A stretch of DNA of 33,454 nt, taken from JAGVWT01 sp964538405 (GTDB lineage Archaea > Nanobdellota > Nanobdellia > Pacearchaeales > GW2011-AR1). Positions 1 through 7,260 of this stretch are shown here, piece after piece. A program made the position numbers and the translations under genes. The notes under the pieces were generated by a model. The model had not been told where the DNA came from. It saw only the letters and a list, made by a program, of their open reading frames with translations, and made no database searches. Location of the stretch: NCBI GenBank assembly GCA_964538405.1, contig CAZIET010000003.1, forward strand, positions 1 through 33,454. Reading direction: 5' to 3'. How positions within the stretch are numbered: the first letter of the stretch is position 1; the number at the start of each line of letters is the position of its first letter.

Positions 1-818
1 TCCTTTGTTTCACTAGTTCCTGCAGCAACGTCTGTTACTTTAATAGTAGCAGAACTATCTGAAGCAGATACCAATGTAATAGTGTAAGTCTTTGATGAAA
101 CTGTAACATCCACAGTAGGATTTGTGCTGCTTAAGTCAGCTCTTTGAGCCGATTTAAGAAGGACTAATGTGTCAAGATCCGTAGCAGAAGCTATTGTAAA
201 TTTCTGTCCGAAAAGCATAATTTCCTCTCCTTGAGAATCTGCATGAGTGAAGTTTATTGCACTCATTGTTACAGAAGCGTTATACGTTGGATTTGACGTG
301 GCACTAGATCCCATGCTTATACCTAATTTAGGCTCATCACTACTCTTTGGCTGTTTAGCAAAGATAACTTTTCCAGAGTTTTCACCACCTGCATTTGCTC
401 CAGCTACGAGCTTTATTGTTGCAGTTAGTTTAGAATCAACGTTTCCAGAGAAAGTATAGTCTTTCAATGTTGTTGGCAATTCTGTCTTTGTCAATGTAGT
501 TTTAGCAGTGTTTAATGAGGTATTTAACCAGATTCTTGTCGAACCTGTGTCCAAAGCAGCAGTCTCACCACTTGTTGAGGTGGTTGTACCTGCAGCAGTT
601 GAAGCTCCCATGAAAGATTGCAAATTACTTTGTATGTTTCCTGCTTCAACAGCGTCTAGTACAGAGACTCCAGCTCCAGTACCATAGACAACAGCCACAT
701 CTGCCATTCCACCAGACACGAAAGGTGCCGGATAGTTTGCAGCAGCAGCCATACCCATAGTCATTCCCATCATCAATGCCGATGTTCCAAAAGCTGATAT
801 TTTCTTAAAATTAATCAT
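1..818 (-). CDS. S-layer protein, N-terminal part (runs off window start)
   Basis: Not closed inside the window: the reading frame opens at ATG 818 and stays open for 272 codons to base 1, so only the N-terminus is visible. It starts with a basic end and hydrophobic signal peptide (MINFKKISAFGTSALMMGM, then an Ala run) followed by ANYPAPFVSGG, then AVVYGTGAG and a Val-Leu-Asp-Ala-Val stretch. This layout (YPAPFV, a short V-V-G-x-A strand, then a D-x-x-A helix) is the signature of the archaeal S_layer_N family of Methanococcales and Thermococcales S-layer proteins. The mature part is Thr/Ser/Ala rich and poor in Cys, as expected for a secreted lattice protein. Inferred role: main subunit of the cell envelope lattice. 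A purine-rich GGGGG run lies about 13 nt before the start, and an unusually structured leader lies upstream. The C-terminal half is outside the window. Confidence 0.87.
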   Translation of the reverse strand, partial: MINFKKISAFGTSALMMGMTMGMAAAANYPAPFVSGGMADVAVVYGTGAGVSVLDAVEAGNIQSNLQSFMGASTAAGTTTSTSGETAALDTGSTRIWLNTSLNTAKTTLTKTELPTTLKDYTFSGNVDSKLTATIKLVAGANAGGENSGKVIFAKQPKSSDEPKLGISMGSSATSNPTYNASVTMSAINFTHADSQGEEIMLFGQKFTIASATDLDTLVLLKSAQRADLSSTNPTVDVTVSSKTYTITLVSASDSSATIKVTDVAAGTSETK

Positions 819-855
819 CGTTTCAATTTAAACCCCCTTTCACCTTTATAATCAT

Positions 856-902
856 GTTGTCTAAGACAACCCAAGGCTCTTGTGAGCAATCGGATAAGTC
901 CG
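856..902 (-). promoter_or_regulatory. Structured 5' leader of the S-layer gene: three consecutive hairpins
   Basis: Reading the minus strand towards the S-layer start there are three short inverted repeats in a row: CGGA-CTTA-TCCG (902-891), GCTC-ACAA-GAGC (886-875) and GTTGTC-TTA-GACAAC (870-856; arms extend to 7 bases as a perfect 15-nt dyad). They lie between a predicted TATA box (934-945) and the start codon at 818, so they would sit in a leader of about 90 nt. Most other genes here look leaderless. The hairpins could stabilise an abundant mRNA or control its translation. The 15-nt dyad could instead be a protein operator. Confidence 0.45.
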
Positions 903-933
903 TTTTCGTTTAAAAAGCTTGTCATAATTGGAT

Positions 934-945
934 CTATATATTATC
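934..945 (-). promoter_or_regulatory. Predicted TATA box, S-layer gene
   Basis: The minus strand reads GATAATATATAG here. With usual archaeal spacing (about 25 nt) transcription would start near 910, giving a leader of about 90 nt that carries the three hairpins. Confidence 0.4.
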
Positions 946-1137
946 AAAAGTGGTTATTTTTCAACTTTTAGTTTATAAAAGCTGCGTTGTTACTAAAAAA
1001 GAATAAGTCTTTAAATCTTTTTTCGTGATTTAAAGCTCTATTAAATCTTTAATATATAGTAGGAAGAAAGATATATATAGTGAAAGTATATGTTTAATAT
1101 ATCTAAACAACTTTCTTATATATGGTGCTTTGAACCA

Positions 1138-1485
1138 ATGGCAGAAAAAACAAAAATAAGGGAAGTCACGATAACAGCGTCGGGAGGGGCGTTTTCCCTA
1201 TTTAGAAAATCTAAAGAAAACTATGATTTTTCAAGCATTGCGGCCGTAAGACAGATTTTAAGCAATGAAAAAGCGAAAATTTTGCATGTAATCAAGACTC
1301 AAAAGCCAATATCCATTTATGATCTTGCAAAAAAGCTTGGAAGAAGCTTCAAGGCAGTGAATGATGATGTAAAACTACTAGAAAGATTTGGATTTATTGA
1401 ATTAGTTCAGGAAAAAACAAAAGAAAGAATAAGACATAGGCCGATAATTGTAGTGGATAAGATTACCTTAAATATAAAAACGTAG
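1138..1485 (+). CDS. Winged helix-turn-helix transcriptional regulator
   Basis: A 115-residue protein divergent from the S-layer gene. The central part (from SSIAAVRQILSNEKAKIL through PISIYDLAKKLGRSFKAV to LLERFGFIEL) is a typical winged HTH: helix, helix-turn-recognition helix, then a beta wing. It resembles the archaeal 'predicted transcriptional regulator' group typified by HVO_A0114. No ligand-binding domain is present. I prefer ATG 1138 because homologues normally begin close to MAEKTKIREV. An in-frame ATG at 1090 would add 16 residues of unconvincing sequence, but a TATA-like stretch at 1050-1058 means it cannot be excluded. The stop lies 3 nt from the convergent pilin operon's last stop. 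Inferred: it may control the S-layer gene or its own promoter. No operator was proven. Confidence 0.7.
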   Translation: MAEKTKIREVTITASGGAFSLFRKSKENYDFSSIAAVRQILSNEKAKILHVIKTQKPISIYDLAKKLGRSFKAVNDDVKLLERFGFIELVQEKTKERIRHRPIIVVDKITLNIKT

Positions 1486-1488
1486 TAC

Positions 1489-1959
1489 CTAATAATAAGC
1501 AGTAAAGTAGACTTCTATCTCTTTTGGTAAGTATTGAACTGATCCTTTGGAGTTAATTGTTTTTATTCCTTCTGTTAAATTCATTAATGTTTGGTTTCGG
1601 CTAATCACTAAAAGTTCATATCCCTTAACTGGTCTTTCAGTTCCTGTTTTCCAGCTACTTTCTGTTAGGCTTTGTAGTTCCGTACTCATTATCTGACAAG
1701 GGTTTTCTCCACTTAAGCAAGAATCTCCTGCTTGACACAAATAGATTACTTTTTGCATGGATAATTGTTCAAAATTGTCTTCACAAGTAGTTGTGTATTG
1801 TAAAGCCGCTTGCAAGAAGCTTTCTACTTCATAGCTTTCAACACTTTCCTTTTCATTGTCTCTTAATGAGAATCCCACAAATACTAATAAGATTATTGAA
1901 ACCACTATTATGATCAGTGCAAATCCAACCATCTCCTCTTGTGCTTTTTTAGATTTCAT
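1489..1959 (-). CDS. Pilin-like protein with class III signal peptide
   Basis: Last gene of the five-gene operon (4267 to 1489). The N-terminus MKSKKAQEEMVGFALIIIV is a short basic leader (KKAQ), then a Glu-containing start of the mature protein and about 20 hydrophobic residues. This is the prepilin/archaellin-type signal processed by the archaeal prepilin peptidase. The 120-residue soluble part holds four cysteines (C59 and three in the 75-88 region) that could form disulfides outside the cell. Its start overlaps the preceding stop in an ATGA, so translation is coupled. Likely a minor pilin or pilus-associated subunit. Its sequence outside the signal is not one I recognise. Confidence 0.72.
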   Translation of the reverse strand: MKSKKAQEEMVGFALIIIVVSIILLVFVGFSLRDNEKESVESYEVESFLQAALQYTTTCEDNFEQLSMQKVIYLCQAGDSCLSGENPCQIMSTELQSLTESSWKTGTERPVKGYELLVISRNQTLMNLTEGIKTINSKGSVQYLPKEIEVYFTAYY

Positions 1960-2468
1960 CGTGTTTTGTTTCCATAACTTATCATTAATTTAGCTACCCA
2001 GCATTTATTTTGTGTTTTTCCATCAATATTTTCTTTTTTACATAAGGATACAAAGTTTGAGAACTCTGAAGTTATTTGACCTTGTTTCAGTTTTATGATG
2101 TTGCATTGCGGGTAATTGGAGCTAGTACATTCCACCTCACCAGAAGGATAAATTGTTCTTATTTCAAGATTGTCAACATCCCAGAAACCAGAATATTTTT
2201 GAATATTTCCTTTTAATACCATTACTTTGTCTGCATCAATACAATTGCTCATTGATTGCCCGAATGCTTCCCCACATGAAAACTCAGGAGAATTTGCGAG
2301 TTTGGTCGAAAGTAACAAGGCATTTCTTTCTTCCAACACTGATGCTGACTCTCTTAAATTTGAAAACTGTATTGCTAAAATAAACAGTCCTGCTAAAACA
2401 AAGAACAAAGTCACAGCTAAGAGCATGAATACCATTTGCTGTATTTTCATTTGTGCCTTTTTTACCAT
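1956..2468 (-). CDS. Pilin-like protein with class III-type signal peptide
   Basis: A 170-residue protein, fourth in the operon. It begins MVKKAQMKIQQMVFMLLAVTL: a very short basic leader, Gln, then a roughly 25-residue hydrophobic helix, the class III signal layout seen in its neighbours. The extracellular part contains CGEAFGQSMSNC, CTSSNYPQC and a late Cys pair (CKKENIDGKTQNKC), so up to three disulfides are possible. I chose ATG 2468 because it gives the short leader typical of this set. ATG 2477, three codons upstream, is equally in frame. The start lies inside the end of the preceding gene and the stop overlaps the next start. Function inferred from signal type and operon only. Confidence 0.68.
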   Translation of the reverse strand: MVKKAQMKIQQMVFMLLAVTLFFVLAGLFILAIQFSNLRESASVLEERNALLLSTKLANSPEFSCGEAFGQSMSNCIDADKVMVLKGNIQKYSGFWDVDNLEIRTIYPSGEVECTSSNYPQCNIIKLKQGQITSEFSNFVSLCKKENIDGKTQNKCWVAKLMISYGNKTR

Positions 2469-3388
2469 AGTCTGCATTCTGCTATTTTATTTTTTGAATC
2501 AGCGCTATCAGCTAAATCTATTATGTAATCATTTAAGTCTGTAGAACTGTTGAAAGTATCTTCAGCGCTTGCCAGTCCAAGCAATTCCACATTCAAGTTA
2601 GAATTGCATCCTTGCTGTGATACCAACTCTGATTTATCCAAGTATAATGTAGATAATTGTTCCGCCCTCTGCATAACCCTTTTTAATTGGCATTCATAAA
2701 CTTCCTTATCTGAAAACACGGCAGCATACATCAGTGAATCGGAATGGAAATAAAGTTTTTGATTGTTCTTTTCTACATATTTTCCACCATAATTTACTAA
2801 AATATTGCAGTCAGATGAAGAACCAAAGCAAACCTTTGTGCTGTTTGTAGGACAATTTTCTGTGAACAAATTTTCTTGGTTTAGGCTTGATATTTCATTT
2901 TCAATATCATTTGGTGGGTTTATGAAGCAATATTTTTTATTAGAGGATGTAAGATAGATGACATCCGCTACTTTGAATGGAAATTCAAATGGTTTGGAGA
3001 ACAGCAAGAACTTTTTCCCTTCCACATAATTATCAGAAAATATGATTTTGTTCTGGAATCCAACGTTAACATCTGTTTCTGTCCATTGGTTAAGACTTTT
3101 CTGTGATACTTTTATTATTTGCCTTCCGAAATTTCCTTCATTGTTACATCTGTTATAGATCCTTGTTTCTGTCGCAAGTGTGAGGGAATTAGATTTACCT
3201 GTTTCAAAGCTTATCTCCAAAGGATCAAGTAAAACCCCTATTTCTTTGGCAGTTCTTGCATCCAATGCAACTTGTTCTGTTTGAATGATTCTGGTTGATG
3301 TGTAAATCGCAAGCAATAGTATGATTGCTCCGACAATGATTGCAAAGAGCCATGCAAAAGACATCTCCAATCCTTTTCTATTTCTCAT
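2462..3388 (-). CDS. Large pilin-like surface protein with class III-type signal peptide
   Basis: A 308-residue protein, third in the operon and the largest of the four pilin-like members. It starts MRNRKGLEMSFAWLFAII: basic leader, RKG, then L-E-M-S-F and a hydrophobic helix to about residue 31. The E-M-S-F start of the mature region is shared with the operon's first protein. The rest is a soluble domain with scattered cysteines (CNNEGN, CFINPP, the C-P-T-N-S-T-K-V-C-F region, and CQLKRV). It overlaps the phosphatase-like gene upstream by 11 nt and the next pilin by 7 nt. No enzyme motif was seen. Probably a pilus subunit or adhesin presented on the pilin-like membrane helix. Confidence 0.65.
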   Translation of the reverse strand: MRNRKGLEMSFAWLFAIIVGAIILLLAIYTSTRIIQTEQVALDARTAKEIGVLLDPLEISFETGKSNSLTLATETRIYNRCNNEGNFGRQIIKVSQKSLNQWTETDVNVGFQNKIIFSDNYVEGKKFLLFSKPFEFPFKVADVIYLTSSNKKYCFINPPNDIENEISSLNQENLFTENCPTNSTKVCFGSSSDCNILVNYGGKYVEKNNQKLYFHSDSLMYAAVFSDKEVYECQLKRVMQRAEQLSTLYLDKSELVSQQGCNSNLNVELLGLASAEDTFNSSTDLNDYIIDLADSADSKNKIAECRLW

Positions 3389-3773
3389 TTGCCAACTTTT
3401 TAACTTTTTTATCTATAGTTTTAATTATTTTTATAATTGCTTGTTCTTTGTCTGTTTTGGCATCAGGGATATCCCAAACTATTAGTTTTTTACCAAACTT
3501 CTTATTCTCTTTAAAGATAGATCTAGGGACGTCATCAGCAACTATAACAATAGTATCCTGCCATTTTAGAAGATTAGTGCTTATTCCTTTTGTTGGACTT
3601 TTTATGTTAATTCCAAACTTTTTACATATTTTTCCCTGAAATGGACTTGTGAAGCTACCTTTGATTATACCTGCACTTTTAACTTTTATTTTATTATTAT
3701 ATTTCTTAAAAAGATTCTCCGCAATTTTACTCCTAAACCGATTATATTTGCAAACAAATAATACATGTTTCAT
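3378..3773 (-). CDS. Low-molecular-weight protein tyrosine phosphatase / arsenate reductase-like protein
   Basis: A 131-residue protein that opens with the LMW-PTP phosphate-binding loop: V-C8-x5-R14-S15 (VCKYNRFRS) right after a beta strand, followed by the usual helix (KIAENLFKKY) and SAGI strand. Near the C-terminus W-D101-I-P-D104 supplies the candidate general acid of the family's DP loop. Length and order match LMW phosphatases and LMW-type arsenate reductases. No signal peptide, so it is cytoplasmic. It is embedded between two pilin-like genes: its start overlaps the first gene's stop (ATGA) and its end overlaps the third gene. Either dephosphorylation linked to surface-structure assembly or plain detoxification is possible. 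The context favours the former, but that is inference. Confidence 0.75.
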   Translation of the reverse strand: MKHVLFVCKYNRFRSKIAENLFKKYNNKIKVKSAGIIKGSFTSPFQGKICKKFGINIKSPTKGISTNLLKWQDTIVIVADDVPRSIFKENKKFGKKLIVWDIPDAKTDKEQAIIKIIKTIDKKVKKLANEK

Positions 3774-4267
3774 CTTGATATTGTGACTAATGCTTCACCA
3801 AATTCTTTTTTTATTATGAACGTTACTTTTCCTTCTTCATTTTCAAAGCATAATGGATTTTCATCAATGACTGTTTTATTCAAAGCTATGTTCTTCATCT
3901 CCTTTGCATTTAGTCCTTGTGCAGCACCTATTGGATAGAAGAAAATGTTTTCGCTTTCATAATAATTCTGTTCCAATTCATGATAGAATGTTTGTTGCTG
4001 CCCTCTTGGTGATGAAGCATAATCAATGAAACACACATGAGTTATTTTCTCAGGAAGAGAATATGTTTTTTCCTGCATCCCCTGTGAGCCTTTCCATATC
4101 TTATCTATGTCTGCCTGAAAGTCTGTTACGAAACTACCAACAGAAGTTGAATTCTGTACATCAAGGAATTTACTTATCGCATAAAAGGCAAAAGAAATGA
4201 AAATAACAATCATGATTATTGAGAAAATCATTCCGAAAGACATCTCAATTTGGCCCCTCTTTTTCAT
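3770..4267 (-). CDS. Pilin-like protein, first gene of the surface operon
   Basis: A 165-residue protein with a textbook class III signal: MKKRGQIEMSFGMIFSII. The leader KKRGQ is followed by the conserved E, then a hydrophobic helix to about residue 30. The soluble part has two cysteines (C94 and one near residue 138) and no recognised enzyme motif. It is the first gene of the operon: a TATA-like element at 4285-4297 is about 25 nt before ATG 4267, so the transcript is probably leaderless. The downstream phosphatase gene overlaps it by 4 nt. Likely a major or minor pilus subunit. No secretion ATPase, membrane platform or prepilin peptidase is encoded nearby, so assembly proteins must lie elsewhere. 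Confidence 0.72.
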   Translation of the reverse strand: MKKRGQIEMSFGMIFSIIMIVIFISFAFYAISKFLDVQNSTSVGSFVTDFQADIDKIWKGSQGMQEKTYSLPEKITHVCFIDYASSPRGQQQTFYHELEQNYYESENIFFYPIGAAQGLNAKEMKNIALNKTVIDENPLCFENEEGKVTFIIKKEFGEALVTISR

Positions 4268-4284
4268 ATTTAATTAAAAGAAAT

Positions 4285-4297
4285 TATACTTAAAAGG
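4285..4297 (-). promoter_or_regulatory. Predicted TATA box of the pilin-like operon
   Basis: The minus strand reads CCTTTTAAGTATA, centred about 25 nt upstream of ATG 4267, the spacing expected for a leaderless archaeal transcript. Confidence 0.45.
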
Positions 4298-4301
4298 TTT
4301 G

Positions 4302-4979
4302 TTAGATTTCCATCGTTATAGAAAATCTTCCTTTATTCGGCGTATTCGAAACTCTATGCCTAATCTTTTTATCTAAAACTAATGCCTGATCTATCCTAAG
4401 AGCTGGAGATACCCATTCGGGCTTATCGTTAAATTTAGCAAGAATTTCTAAAGATTCTCCTCTTGGAGCAAATGCCAAGACATAACCCACATCATCGTGT
4501 TCTGACACTCTAAATTCATCACTTGTTGGAGGATATTTATACACAGAAAGCGTTGGATTACCATGCTCTACTCCAAAACCTAAAGCTCTTTGTATTCTTA
4601 ATCCTTCGCGATAGGCAATATCCAGAGCATCTATGCAGGTTAGCAAATTAGTTTTAGGATAGCGAGATAATGTTTCTTGACGAACTGGTTTAAATCCTGC
4701 GTAAACTGGTCCCGATATTAGTTCACGGGAAGAACTAACTGGATTTCGCTCTTCCTCTGGAGCATTAGTGTATTCAAAAGGAATATCCAGATCGTCTTGA
4801 AGTTGAGCCTTAACTTCCGAAGGTAAATTAAGTAATATGGCGGCTTCCCCATATAGCCTATCTATTACTCCCCCCTTTATTCCGTTAACGATTATTGCCC
4901 CTTTATCTCTCAGGTAAGATATGGCTTGGGAATTACTATTATCAATTCTTTCAAGATCAAATTCTTCCAATCCCTTCAT
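4302..4979 (-). CDS. Fe(II)/2-oxoglutarate-dependent oxygenase-like protein (isopenicillin N synthase type)
   Basis: A 225-residue protein whose order of motifs fits the isopenicillin N synthase-like branch of 2OG-Fe(II) oxygenases. N-terminus: an AISYLRDKGAIIVNG strand and helix, then LPSEVKAQL, like the DIOX_N domain. Middle: LSVYKYPP, like the family's Y-x-P-P strand. Iron site: H161-x-D163 (SEHDDVG) and a distal H208 (IRHRV). Co-substrate site: R218-x-S220 (GRFSITM). The H-to-R spacing of 10 is close to the 9 known in isopenicillin N synthase. It is shorter than typical members (300 or more residues). The substrate is unknown. A TATA-like element lies about 25 nt before ATG 4979. It lies between two surface operons and could act on an exported protein or a small molecule. 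Fold assignment is from motifs only. Confidence 0.72.
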   Translation of the reverse strand: MKGLEEFDLERIDNSNSQAISYLRDKGAIIVNGIKGGVIDRLYGEAAILLNLPSEVKAQLQDDLDIPFEYTNAPEEERNPVSSSRELISGPVYAGFKPVRQETLSRYPKTNLLTCIDALDIAYREGLRIQRALGFGVEHGNPTLSVYKYPPTSDEFRVSEHDDVGYVLAFAPRGESLEILAKFNDKPEWVSPALRIDQALVLDKKIRHRVSNTPNKGRFSITMEI

Positions 4980-4998
4980 TACACTAATCTGAATAAGG

Positions 4999-5010
4999 TA
5001 TTTTTAAATC
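4999..5010 (-). promoter_or_regulatory. Predicted TATA box of the oxygenase-like gene
   Basis: The minus strand reads GATTTAAAAATA, centred about 26 nt upstream of ATG 4979. This supports that start and a leaderless transcript. Confidence 0.45.
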
Positions 5011-5043
5011 TTTCCCCTTATTACTACTAAGAAGTTACAATAT

Positions 5044-7260
5044 TTATAATAATTTGCTCGGCCTTATAGTTATGCTGCATCTGTCCGGATTTGGCTGGTT
5101 TCCGTATATGTCCCTGCACTTTACATAGAAGTTTGTCTGCAAGTTCCATGCCGTGAAATGGCTTGTCTTGTCGATTGTGGTGATGTTTGTTCCTTGGTTG
5201 AACTCATAGTTGCATCCGAATGTAGAGTAAACGCAAGTTGCATTTTCATTTGTTATGAATTTTAGATTATTCTCTTCCTTGAATGCCCTCACAACAGTTG
5301 GCACAGTTAAATCAGTTTCAATTGTGAAGTTTATTGTTTCATAATCAGTGTTTCCTCCAAGATCTGTGCATTTCACAAAGTAGTTGTAGGCTCCTGCCGT
5401 TAGGAACAAATCCTGCGAATGCTGGAATGAATCTGTCTTGAAGAACTTGATGTAGCTGCTTTCACTTCCAGTATTGCTGTAATAACATATGGCTTTTCCC
5501 TTATCATATCCTGAAGTCGTGTTCACTTGAAGTGTTGCCTTTACATTTCCTGTTGAATCCTTTAGGATCGTGTTGTTTGGTTTTACTGAAGCTATTACCA
5601 ATGGCTGTGTTCCTATCAATGTGAACTTGTATGATTGTGTATTTACGTTTCTTTCATTTTCAGGAGAGTTTGGTTTGTCCTTGCATCTGAAGTAAAAATC
5701 GTTTGCGGTCTGACTCTTCAATCCGGTTAAGTTTGTAGCACATTTGTATAACAATTTGGCATTATATTCAAAAATACTAGTTGAGCAACTCATAGTCTGC
5801 TCCATTGAATCATAATCTCTATCATTGTGGCTCCACTTGCAGCTTGAAGGCTCATTTGTATAAACATCAATGTTTACTGAAGTCTGGTTGTAGGAGATTG
5901 GCATGTTGTTCAACAAATTTGTGGTTACTATCAATGGAGCTGTGGTATCTGGTCCTTTGTCAACACAATACTTGAAAACGAATGTTGCAATGTTTGAATT
6001 TCCGTTTGCATCCTGGCATCTTACAAACAAATTGTAATTTCCATCATTCTGTATTGTTATGTTTTCTGCGGCCAATGCTTGCGGTCCTGGAAGACTTAAT
6101 GCAAATGTGTGATTGTATCTCAACAATCCCGAGGACATGAAGTTTGACATTTCAGTGTAATTATTTTTCCTTAATACATCAACTTTACATGCGGCCGGCT
6201 CATTCATTTTGACTCCGAATGTCAATGGAGTGAATGCAGGTATGCAATTGTCCTGTGAAATTGAATATTGAACTTTCACTCCTCTGTCTGGAGGTGATAT
6301 TGTCCCATCGGGATTGTATTTGTAATTTAATTGCAAGGCTTCATCCAAAGGTTCTATTGTTGGGGGGTTTACATCCTGCCTGTTAACCCAAACACATTTT
6401 TCCTCACTTGTTCCTTTGTTTACCAAATCACATGCCTGCCCCAATGCCTTGCATTGGTATTCGCTGCATGGAAGATCCTTGTTGTTGCATTGCTCGCAGT
6501 TTGTTCCTCCTGTTGGAGCCTGCCATGGAAGGCATGTAAATTGAACTGTTTTCAAATCCTCTTTTTTGTATTGTGACAGGAAAATCAAAACTCCAATTCC
6601 AATTCCCGCCCATGCCGCGTAATTCAATCCAAGGGGTCCTTCAGTTCCGAAAATTTTCCAGCTGCTTTCCCCCCATTTTTGTGCTGCACCATACAATGCC
6701 TTACCAGCAATTATTCCTGTTACTGCGGCCTTTGATGCGGCATTCAAAGATTCTTTTTCAACACCGAATAAATTTCCTGCCAGTTGTATTCCAGCTACAA
6801 CTGCTATAGACCAGAATAATCCCTCAGCAATGTTTCCAAGAAATTCATCTTTTATTCCGTAAAAAGGAGTGTAGGTTGCAACTTCACCGCCCGTTCCTGC
6901 TGCAGTGGTTGCAGGAGAGGTACCAAGGGATCGATGTATACATGCAGCATTACCATTACAGGCACGATAAATATCCGGAGATATTTCCACACCATCTAGG
7001 AAAATCTGTGATGATGTTGCTGGCACATTCGTAGCTGGAGGTGTAGACGTAAACTCTACGCTTCTCATACAACCAAAATATGCTGTAGCATCTTCTCCAG
7101 CTCCTCCTCCCGGAAATTGTGTAAGACATTCTGATTGGGTTGTTGCACTTACAATTTCTGTATTAAAACTTACCATAGCCGTAAAAGCGAAAACCGAAAG
7201 AATAAGATTTGCAATTATGAAAATCACATCTTTCTTTTTTGTTTGAATTTTATTCTTCAT
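5044..7260 (-). CDS. Large Cys-rich surface/membrane protein with four Cys-paired modules (locus A, third gene)
   Basis: A 738-residue protein. After an N-terminal hydrophobic signal (DVIFIIANLILSVFAF) there is a Gly/Ala-rich multi-helix membrane region (about residues 135-230: FWSIAVVAGIQLAG, AAVTGIIAGKALYGAA, YAAWAGIGIGVLIFL), then FTCLPWQAPTGG and a tight Cys cluster ending LGQACDLV. Four beta-type modules follow, each with one Cys in an NEPxxCK-like strand and one in a xxRCxD strand (CKVD/VRCQD, CKWS/FRCKD, CYYS/VKCTD, CVYS/VKCRD). All of this matches the C-terminal half of the locus B giant. I chose ATG 7260, 11 nt inside the upstream gene; ATG 7281 is also in frame. Inferred: extracellular, disulfide-bonded and membrane-inserted. 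Function unknown. Confidence 0.75.
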   Translation of the reverse strand: MKNKIQTKKKDVIFIIANLILSVFAFTAMVSFNTEIVSATTQSECLTQFPGGGAGEDATAYFGCMRSVEFTSTPPATNVPATSSQIFLDGVEISPDIYRACNGNAACIHRSLGTSPATTAAGTGGEVATYTPFYGIKDEFLGNIAEGLFWSIAVVAGIQLAGNLFGVEKESLNAASKAAVTGIIAGKALYGAAQKWGESSWKIFGTEGPLGLNYAAWAGIGIGVLIFLSQYKKEDLKTVQFTCLPWQAPTGGTNCEQCNNKDLPCSEYQCKALGQACDLVNKGTSEEKCVWVNRQDVNPPTIEPLDEALQLNYKYNPDGTISPPDRGVKVQYSISQDNCIPAFTPLTFGVKMNEPAACKVDVLRKNNYTEMSNFMSSGLLRYNHTFALSLPGPQALAAENITIQNDGNYNLFVRCQDANGNSNIATFVFKYCVDKGPDTTAPLIVTTNLLNNMPISYNQTSVNIDVYTNEPSSCKWSHNDRDYDSMEQTMSCSTSIFEYNAKLLYKCATNLTGLKSQTANDFYFRCKDKPNSPENERNVNTQSYKFTLIGTQPLVIASVKPNNTILKDSTGNVKATLQVNTTSGYDKGKAICYYSNTGSESSYIKFFKTDSFQHSQDLFLTAGAYNYFVKCTDLGGNTDYETINFTIETDLTVPTVVRAFKEENNLKFITNENATCVYSTFGCNYEFNQGTNITTIDKTSHFTAWNLQTNFYVKCRDIYGNQPNPDRCSITIRPSKLL

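Noticed and set aside
823..855. Ten-codon upstream ORF (ATG at 855) in the S-layer leader
   Set aside because: Too short to support; no start signal, and it may be chance in the leader. The hairpins are better supported.
3378..3773. Arsenic resistance function for the LMW phosphatase-like protein
   Set aside because: The operon holds pilin-like genes and no arsenite transporter or ArsR; the fold alone cannot separate the two activities.
5025..5036. TACTAAGAAGTT found also at 25249-25260, near two minus-strand starts
   Set aside because: A 12-nt AT-rich match at different distances from the starts (about 46 and 12 nt); two copies in 33 kb are weak evidence for a regulatory element.
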